Positions 57,301 through 64,000 of a DNA stretch of 64,000 nt are shown here, in pieces (within the stretch, counting starts at the first letter, position 1; each line of letters opens with the position of its first letter). The position numbers and the translations under genes are program-made. The DNA comes from Ophiocordyceps camponoti-saundersi (nom. inval.). Its lineage: Eukaryota > Ascomycota > Sordariomycetes > Hypocreales > Ophiocordycipitaceae. The stretch lies in contig PDHQ01000011.1 of assembly GCA_003339415.1 (NCBI GenBank), positions 124,001 to 188,000 on the forward strand. Direction: 5' to 3'. The notes beneath the pieces were generated by a model. The model saw nothing but the letters and a program-made list of their open reading frames with translations, was not told where the DNA came from and made no database searches.

Positions 57301-58437
57301 CAGGGGAGGCATCGATAGCTGGCTTCCTTTGGATTGTGGTGAGAATCTTGGCTGCCGCCTGAGACGCTGCCCCAAACATGTTGAGAAAAGGAGCCACTTG
57401 ACTGAGAATATAAGACGCTGATGGCATCGAAGAATGTGCCAGTAAGCGTGGGCGAATGAACGGAATGAGGGATGAGAAGCTGTCGTACCATCGATGAGGG
57501 TGACCATGACGGTATAGACGGCTCCAGCCGTCACACTCATGTCGCCAACGTCCTTGGCGTCGGCGATGTGTCTTCCGCCCTGCGAAAAGGCCAGGGCGTT
57601 GGCCGAGTATGCGATAAAGTAAAGCAAGCCCATCTGAGTGGCAGCCGTGGCCAACTTGGCGACGGCCGGTCGCCTTGCGGCATCCAGATAATCTTCGAAG
57701 ATGGCCTGTATTCTCTTACCAGCGTGCAAGGCCTTGACAAGCCTAATGTTGGCCAGAGACTCGGAGGCCAGGGCGTTGGCCGGCTCGATGTTTGCTTCAA
57801 CGGCATTCCTGTATTTACCTGAAAGGTGGGTGCCGATAAAGGTCATGAAGAAAAAGGCCGGCACTAGACTGATGAGCATGGCGGCTAGTTTGGCATCCTT
57901 GACGAAGCTGACGGCGTAGGCGGCGATAAAGTAGGAGACGGATTGGATGACAATGCCGACTTTCTCTGAGACGCCGGTCTGGATGGTGAGTAGGTCGGAG
58001 TCTAGACGGGCGGCCACGTCACCAGAGGATAGGGACTCGAAGAAGGCAATGTCCTGCCGCAGAAGAACACGGAGATAATTGTAACGCAGACGACGGACAA
58101 GACGCTCGCCGAAGAGACTCCAGGCGCCGGCAGAAACGTAGATGGACACGAAGTTGGCGATGGCGACACCGACGGTGAGAAGAACCTTGGTCGAGAGCGA
58201 CTCAAAGTAGGACTCGGGAACAGGCCCTTCAGAGCACGAAGCCGTGTTGACCTGATCGAGGAGCTCGCCGAAGATGATGAACATGACAGGAAAAGGTAAG
58301 CCGGCAAGTATAGAGGCAAAGGTGGCAACAAAGAGTAGCACATAGTCAAGAGGTACCGGGTCAGCCGCCGTCAACAGTCGAAAGAAGCCGACGAAAACAG
58401 CAAGACTCCTTTTTGGCGCCCACCCAGGGGAGGCCAT
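54308..58437 (-). CDS. Full-size ABCB (Mdr/Ste6-type) ABC transporter
   Basis: CDS complement join(54308..57417,57489..58437), 1352 residues, one 71-nt intron splitting an alanine codon. The layout is TMD1-NBD1-TMD2-NBD2. TMD1 is about residues 30-330. NBD1 is about 370-640, with Walker A GLSGSGKST, signature LSGGQRQRIALARAL and Walker B AILILDEATAALD. TMD2 is about 730-1020. NBD2 is about 1080-1330, with GASGAGKST, LSGGQKQRLCIARAL and LLLLDEPSSAMD. Both catalytic sites look complete (Glu after each Walker B Asp; His in AHRLSTVRDA and AHRLRTIMKA). An ABCB protein beside an MFS siderophore transporter recalls the sitT-mirD pair in Aspergillus, so a role in siderophore or iron-linked export is plausible but not shown. 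A general drug-efflux role is the alternative. The start MASPGWAPKR at 58437 was preferred over an ATG at 58554 preceded by no family-like sequence. Confidence 0.9.
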
Positions 58438-59718
58438 GGCGATCCACGAGCGGACGAGTTGTCTAGCGGAGCTGAAAGGCGAGTGTGAAGGATATATGTA
58501 TAGATGGGACGGCTTGATGTAGCAAGATTGAGACTCAGCTGGCGTCACTGGCATCGAATCGAGATGGGCGATGGCTCAAGCATATGTATGTATGTATGTA
58601 TGTGTCTCTGGAGTCATTCCTCTTTGTCAAGAAGACGACATATAGCTCCATCAGTATGTATGTATACGGAGCGCCTGCCTCATCGGGGACGCTCCACCTT
58701 CATCCATCGCCTCGTGAAGGGAGGGCCCCCTGCAAGGCCAGGGCAGTGCTGCTGCAACGCCCATCTCGTACGGGCTTCACTGCTCTCAGAAGGGATGAGA
58801 GGACTGATGGGCGATGACGTGGAGGATTCAGAACCCTGACTTAGATGAGGTTCGGCTTCCTCTGCCGAGTATAGATGGCCAATACAAGGAGCTCGTATCG
58901 TGCTGGGTACAGTTCCATCCATCCAAACATAGATTATCCTCGTCGGGGCGTGTCTCTATCTACCAGGTCTGGCTACCGTATTCACCCCAGGGATTCGAAA
59001 CGAATGGTGGAGCTCCGATGGAGGCATCTGATCCGCACCATAAACAGCTTGAATGACCTCTTCCGTCATTAGCGGCGGGCACTTTTGTAGATTAGATAGC
59101 GCAGATGGGCTCTAGAAAATATCGCAGATATCATCCAATGAAGACTTGGCAGCCTGCAAGGCTACCTGTTCTCACTTACTACCTCTACCAGGCAGATATA
59201 GTTGAAGGCACGCGTGTATGTAATGATAACACTTACAAAGGGATCAGTAAGGACCACTGGCGCCAGAACAGTAGTGATTACCGCATAGTGATATACCAGG
59301 CAAGCGGACCATGTTCAAACAAGAGCTGTTGCAATGAAAGCAACACAGTCCGGGCCGCATGACGTTGCCGCAAGTTAATATGGGGTTGATTGATGCCTTT
59401 CCCTTCCGGCCGTTGATCCCGCTCACGTGACTACTAGCCTCCAAGGTGAGCAGATCCGGTGAAGAGAGGTATGCAAGGTAAAGGACCACCACGGTGGGGC
59501 GCTGAGCTTAGCTGGCTGGCTGGCAACGCTCTGCCCCTCCCTCAGTACTTACTCTCCCTCCTCGGGTGCTCACGGAAGGACCTCCCAGCTTCCGCCACTG
59601 CCGTCCTTCTCCTTCATTACCTCATCTTTCTCAGCCTACTTCTTCCCGGTTTTCCCATCGTCGACCGTCGTTTTCCTCGAGCATCAACTCAGCATATTCA
59701 AGGGGGAAGAAAGAGACC
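58438..59718. other. Divergent promoter region, ABC transporter and UBA1
   Basis: About 1.3 kb with TGTA/TATG repeat at 58583-58602 and CACGTGACT at 59424-59432. No gene or RNA supported. Confidence 0.5.
59424..59432 (+). promoter_or_regulatory. CACGTGACT motif before UBA1
   Basis: Same nonamer as before RAD4 and the CUZ1-like gene, 287 bp before the UBA1 start codon. Confidence 0.4.
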
Positions 59719-62700
59719 ATGGCGGTACGCTCGCACCCCTTCCTACTGCCTGTCTTCTGGCGGCGTGGAAAGCCTAGCTGACCTGGGCCTTGCAGGGCCA
59801 AAAGCTCCCGGAGGTCGATCTCGCGACGCGAATGCAGGTGGACGACTCCATCATCGGCACAACCGACATCGACGAGTCCCTGTACAGTCGACAGCTCTAT
59901 GTCTTGGGCCACGAGGCTATGAAGCGCATGGGCGCCTCAAACATCCTCATCGTTGGACTCAAGGGACTCGGTGTCGAGATCGCCAAAAACATCGCCCTGG
60001 CTGGCGTCAAGAGCCTTACGCTCTACGATCACGCACCCGTCCAGCTGGCCGATCTCTCCGCCCAGTTTTTCCTCACCCCGGCCGACGTGGGCAAACCGAG
60101 AGACGAGGTGACAGTGCCTCGCGTGGCTGAGCTCAACGCCTACACGCCCGTTAAGCTTCACCAGTCATCCGGGTAGGTCGACTCGTGTACGCTGCAGCCG
60201 GGACGTTATGGACTAAATGCTCCCGACAGACTGGAGGAGGATCCCTCCCAGTTCGACAAGTACCAGGTTGTCGTCTTGACCAACCAGCCCATCTCATCCC
60301 AGAAAGCCATCGGAGACTACTGCCACTCCAAGGGCATTTTCGTTGTCATCGTCAACACCTATGGCCTCTTCGGCTCCATGTTCTGCGATTTCGGTGATAA
60401 GTTCACTGTCATCGACCCGACTGGCGAGACACCGTTGAGCGGCATCGTCGCCGGCATCGACGAGGACGGCACCGTGTCGGCTCTCGACGAGACCCGCCAT
60501 GGCTTGGAGGACGGCGATTGCGTAACCTTCTCCGAGGTTGAGGGCATGGAGGGGTTGAACGGCTGCGAGCCGCGCAAAATCACTGTGAGAGGACCGTATA
60601 CTTTTTCTATCGGTGACGTCTCGGGTCTCGGCACCTACAAACGTGGCGGCATGTATCAGCAGGTCAAGATGCCGAAACCCGTCAACTTCAAGAGTTTCAC
60701 GACGTCCCTGAAGGAGCCCGAGTTTTTCGTGTCCGATTATGCGAAATTCGACCGACCTCAGCAGCTTCATGTCGGCTTTCAGGCTCTGGAGGCCTTCCAG
60801 CTGGCCAAAGGACGGCTACCGAAGCCAATGGACGAAGAGGATGCGGCCGTGGTGCTGGGCGCTGCCAAGAAGTTTGTCGAGCAGGAGTCGATCGATATCG
60901 AGCTGGACGAGAAGCTTCTTAAGGAGCTCAGTTTCCAGGCCACGGGCGACCTCTGCCCCATGGCAGCCTTTTTCGGCGGCGCCGCGGCACAGGAGGTGCT
61001 CAAAGCCGTGTCGGGAAAATTCCAGCCCATCTGTCAGTGGATGTACTTTGACTCTCTTGAATCGCTGCCCACGTCGACGCGGCGAACCGCGGAGCTGTGC
61101 GCGCCGCGAGGCAGCCGCTACGACGGCCAGATTGCCGTCTTCGGCGCTGAATACCAGGAAAAGCTGGCAAACCTGACGCAATTCCTCGTCGGGGCGGGTG
61201 CCATCGGGTGCGAGATGCTCAAGAACTGGGCCATGATGGGCCTTGGCTCCGGGCCAAAGGGCAAGATCTATGTCACGGACATGGATTCCATCGAGAAGAG
61301 CAACCTTAACCGACAGTTTCTGTTCCGGGCCGCCGATGTGGGCAGCATGAAGAGCGACTGTGCCGCGCGAGCTGTGCAACACATGAACCCGGATCTCGAG
61401 GGCCACATAGAGACTTTGAGGGACAGGGTCAGCGCCGACACGGAGAATATCTTTGACGAGTCGTTCTGGGAGGGGCTGGATGGGGTGACGAACGCGCTGG
61501 ACAATGTCGATGCGAGGACGTACGTCGACAGGCGCTGCGTCTTCTTCCGCAAGCCGCTACTCGAGAGCGGCACGCTCGGCACCAAGGGCAACACGCAGGT
61601 AGTTCTCCCGCATCTGACCGAGTCGTACTCGTCGTCGCAGGATCCGCCGGAGAAGGAGTTTCCCATGTGTACGGTCCGGAGCTTCCCCAACCGTATCGAG
61701 CACACGATTGCATGGGCCAAGGAGTACATGTTCGAGAAGCTGTTTGTCAAGGCGCCGCAGACGGTGAACCTGTACCTCACGCAGCCCAAGTTCCTGGAGT
61801 CGGCCATGAAGCAGGGCGGAAACCAGAAGGAGACGTTGGAGACGATTCGCAACTACCTCACGACGGAGCGGCCGCGAACGTTTGAGGATTGCATCGCATG
61901 GGCTCGAATGCTGTTCGAGACGGAGTTTTCCAACAAGATCCAGCAGTTGCTGTACAACTTTCCCAAGGACTCGGAGACTTCGAGCGGCACGCCGTTCTGG
62001 TCGGGGCCGAAGCGGGCGCCGGACCCGCTCAAGTTTGATGCTCACAACCCGACGCACTTTGGCTTCATCGTGGCGGCGGCGAATCTGCACGCCTTTAACT
62101 TTAACATCAAGCCGGTTGGCACAGACCAGGCCTTTTATGTGCGGGAGCTGGACAATGTCATTGTACCCGACTTTACGCCAGACGCCAACGTTAGAATTCA
62201 GGCGGATGACAAGGAGCCGGTGGGTGACTCGTTTTGCCTTGTCTCGGATTCTTGCCACTTGTGACTGACCAGATGAATACAAAGGACCCCAATGCCGGCT
62301 CGAGCTCCGACGACGGCGATGAACTCAATAAGCTCATGGCGGCCATCCCGTCGGCTAAAACGCTCGCGGGCTTCCAGCTGCAACCTGTGGAGTTCGAAAA
62401 GGATGACGATTCCAACCACCACATCGATTTCATAACGGCGTGCAGTAATTTGCGGGCGGAAAACTATAAGATCGAGGCGGCAGATCGACACAAGACCAAG
62501 TTCATTGCTGGGAAGATCATCCCGGCCATCGCGACAACGACGGCACTGGTGACAGGTCTGGTGATCCTGGAGCTCTACAAGGTAGTCGACGGCAAGAAGG
62601 ACTTGGAGCAGTACAAAAACGGTTTCGTCAATCTGGCGCTGCCGTTCTTTGGCTTCAGCGAGCCGATCCAGAGTCCCAAGGTGGAATACCAAGGCCGGGA

Positions 62701-63016
62701 TGGCAAGGTGACTCTGGACAAGATATGGGACCGGTTCGAGATGGACGACGTGACATTGCAGGAGCTGCTCGACTACTTCAAGGCCAAGGGGTTGGAAGTG
62801 GGGATGCTCAGTTCGGGCGTCAGCCTGCTGTATGCCAGCTTCTTCCCGCCATCGAAGCTGCGTGACCGATACAGCATGAAACTCAGCCAGCTCGTGGAGA
62901 CGATCTCGAAGAAGCCGATTCCAGCGCATCAGAAGGAGGTCATCTTCGAAATTGTTGCCGAAGATCTGGCCGAGGAGGACGTCGAGGTGCCTTATATCAA
63001 GGTGAAGGTGCGCTAG
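59719..63016 (+). CDS. UBA1: Ubiquitin-activating enzyme E1
   Basis: CDS join(59719..59724,59796..60172,60230..62219,62273..63016), 1038 residues; introns of 71, 57 and 53 nt. The first exon encodes only Met-Ala. E1 adenylates ubiquitin and holds it as a thioester before transfer to E2. The inactive adenylation half begins near residue 30 ([35 protein letters not shown]). The active half begins near 440 with the nucleotide loop [19 protein letters not shown] and [19 protein letters not shown]. The catalytic cysteine is in [16 protein letters not shown] at about residue 607. The second catalytic-cysteine half-domain and adenylation end follow ([18 protein letters not shown]). The C-terminal ubiquitin-fold domain that binds E2 covers about 930-1038. 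Length matches the family. Its tiny first exon explains why the enzyme appears to lack a start. Confidence 0.95.
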
Positions 63017-63298
63017 AAAGGAGAGGATGACAGGGAGAGACGATGGAGGGAAAAGAAGAGTTATGGTCAGCGAAGGGACGGAGACTCAGCGGAGAGAGAG
63101 AAAGCCGGCTGCTACTTCTTGTTGTCGTTAGCTGGAAGCGCACATAGACGACGGATGAATACAGTGTTTTGAGTATGAGTTCGTACGGAGACGCGCTTGT
63201 CTCGATGACGTGTGACGCAAACATCCGTAGTTGCTATTTATTGATCATCCTGTGCATCAGAGAATAAGCCAGCAAGCAAGCATAGAGATCAAGAGACG
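63017..63298. other. Short region between UBA1 and the ECM4-like gene
   Basis: About 280 bp holding the UBA1 3' end and the promoter of the next gene. GA-rich words near 63090; nothing else seen. Confidence 0.45.
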
Positions 63299-64000
63299 AT
63301 GGTAAGAGAGAGAGACGAGCAGCGGCGAGAGTAAGGCTTCCTCCTTGACTAAGGCGAGACGACAGACGACGAGCATCACAGACTGGGTGCGGCCGAGCGA
63401 TCCGAGCGGCGAGTTCAAGCGACAGACGAGTGCGTTTCGCGATAGCATCTCGCGCAAGGAGGGGGCAGCGTATCCTCCAGCACGAGGACGGTATCATCTC
63501 TACGTCAGCTATGCATGTCCATGGGTAAGAAAACAAAGGAGGCCAATTCCCTCAAGAGGCCGAAGGTATAGCTAAAGGAACGAAGGCGCATCGAACTCTC
63601 ATCGGGCGACGACTCAAGGGTCTCGAATCCATCATCTCCTTTTCCGTCGTCCACTGGCATCTCGGCGAGGGAGGCTGGCGCTTCGTACGAGGCGACGAGA
63701 AGAAGGCGGACGTACCCGGCGAGGCCGTCGTTCCGGACCCGGTTCCTGGCCATGAAGGCTTCGCTCGTCTGCGTGACGTCTATCGAGAGTCCGATCAGGG
63801 CTTTGAAGGACGCTGTACTGTGCCGGTGCTTTATGATATGCAGACGAAGAGGATTGTTAGCAATGAGAGCAGTGAGATTCTGCGCATGTTTGCTACTGAG
63901 GTGCGTGTGTGTGTGTGGTTTTATATGTACGAACGATGGACTGTTTGTTAACTCTCTACTTATCAGTTTGACGATCTCATCGACGCCAAGTATCGTTATG
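63299..64000 (+). CDS. ECM4: Ecm4/Gto-type glutathione transferase (glutathionyl-hydroquinone reductase), 5' part
   Basis: CDS join(63299..63301,63366..63524,63586..63900,63967..>64000). The first coding exon is just ATG, followed directly by GTAAGA. Joining to the acceptor GACGACAG at 63365 gives MTTSITDWVRPSDPSGEFKR, the usual start of this family. The active-site motif SYACPW|AHRTL is split by intron 2 (61 nt). Cys is the catalytic residue of omega/xi-class transferases, which reduce glutathionyl-hydroquinones and related conjugates. Other marks are GLESIISFSVVHWHLGEGGW, CTVPVLYDMQTKRIVSNESS and EILRMF, followed by exon 4 (FDDLIDAKYRY). The gene continues beyond the window. Alternative starts exist only if a non-ATG codon is accepted. 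Confidence 0.85.

Noticed and set aside
58985..59010. Sequence GGATTCGAAACGAATGG resembling a tRNA B box
   Set aside because: No matching A box or acceptor stem at the right distance on either strand.
59105..59492. Short open frames between the ABC transporter and UBA1
   Set aside because: No domain, unlikely codon use, and no splice-supported extension.

Overview
The window is nuclear DNA of a filamentous ascomycete, most likely a Sordariomycete and possibly Hypocreales. The evidence is genes with short introns (48-182 nt, GTRNGT donors), a compact two-strand layout, housekeeping genes of fungal type (Bud3-type RhoGEF, Rad4, Vps36, Bem1, Thp3, Uba1, an MFS siderophore transporter), and a transposon island carrying the signature of repeat-induced point mutation (RIP). 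The genus cannot be fixed from the sequence alone.

Left arm (1-23.6 kb), in order: 3'-truncated Bud3-type RhoGEF (-); short Dcc1-like gene (+); RNF216/TRIAD3-like RBR ubiquitin ligase (-); RAD4/XPC (-); AN1 zinc-finger protein of the Cuz1/ZFAND1 type (-); MTFP1-type mitochondrial protein (-), divergent from ATP synthase subunit k (+); CENP-B-type DNA-binding protein with a C-terminal C2H2 finger (+); ESCRT-II subunit VPS36 (-); Thp3-type SAC3/GANP protein (+). Exons were joined by splice sites, reading frame and family match, and each complete gene sums to a whole number of codons.

Transposon island (23.6-41.8 kb): a nested, RIP-ruined structure with no host gene. A Tc1/mariner-type element of about 1.7 kb (TA target duplication, 108-bp terminal inverted repeats) was split inside its transposase by a 10.2-kb Gypsy-type retrotransposon (two 604-bp LTRs, 5-bp target duplication). 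About 130 bp downstream lies a 6.2-kb Copia-type retrotransposon (two 297-bp LTRs, primer site matching an initiator-tRNA half). CpA and TpG are almost absent inside, and repeat copies differ almost only by C/T and G/A transitions. The Gypsy element carries an unidentified coding-like segment downstream of integrase. The Copia element carries a long hairpin and a tRNA-like sequence between pol and its 3' LTR.

Right arm (41.8-64 kb): BEM1 polarity scaffold (+); conserved predicted membrane protein (-); EXO5 exonuclease (+); MFS siderophore-type transporter (-) next to a full-length Mdr/Ste6-type ABC transporter (-), with three perfect fungal iron-GATA sites between them; UBA1 (+); 5' part of an Ecm4-type glutathione transferase (+).

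Themes: ubiquitin biology (UBA1, RBR ligase, Cuz1, Vps36), DNA maintenance (Rad4, Dcc1-like, Exo5), polarity (Bud3-type GEF, Bem1) and iron (transporter pair). The most informative novelties are the nested RIP island with its unidentified Gypsy segment, the Copia hairpin/tRNA-like module, the iron-GATA sites, MluI boxes ahead of the Dcc1-like gene, a recurrent CACGTGAC(T) promoter motif, and coding first exons of only 3-6 nt.
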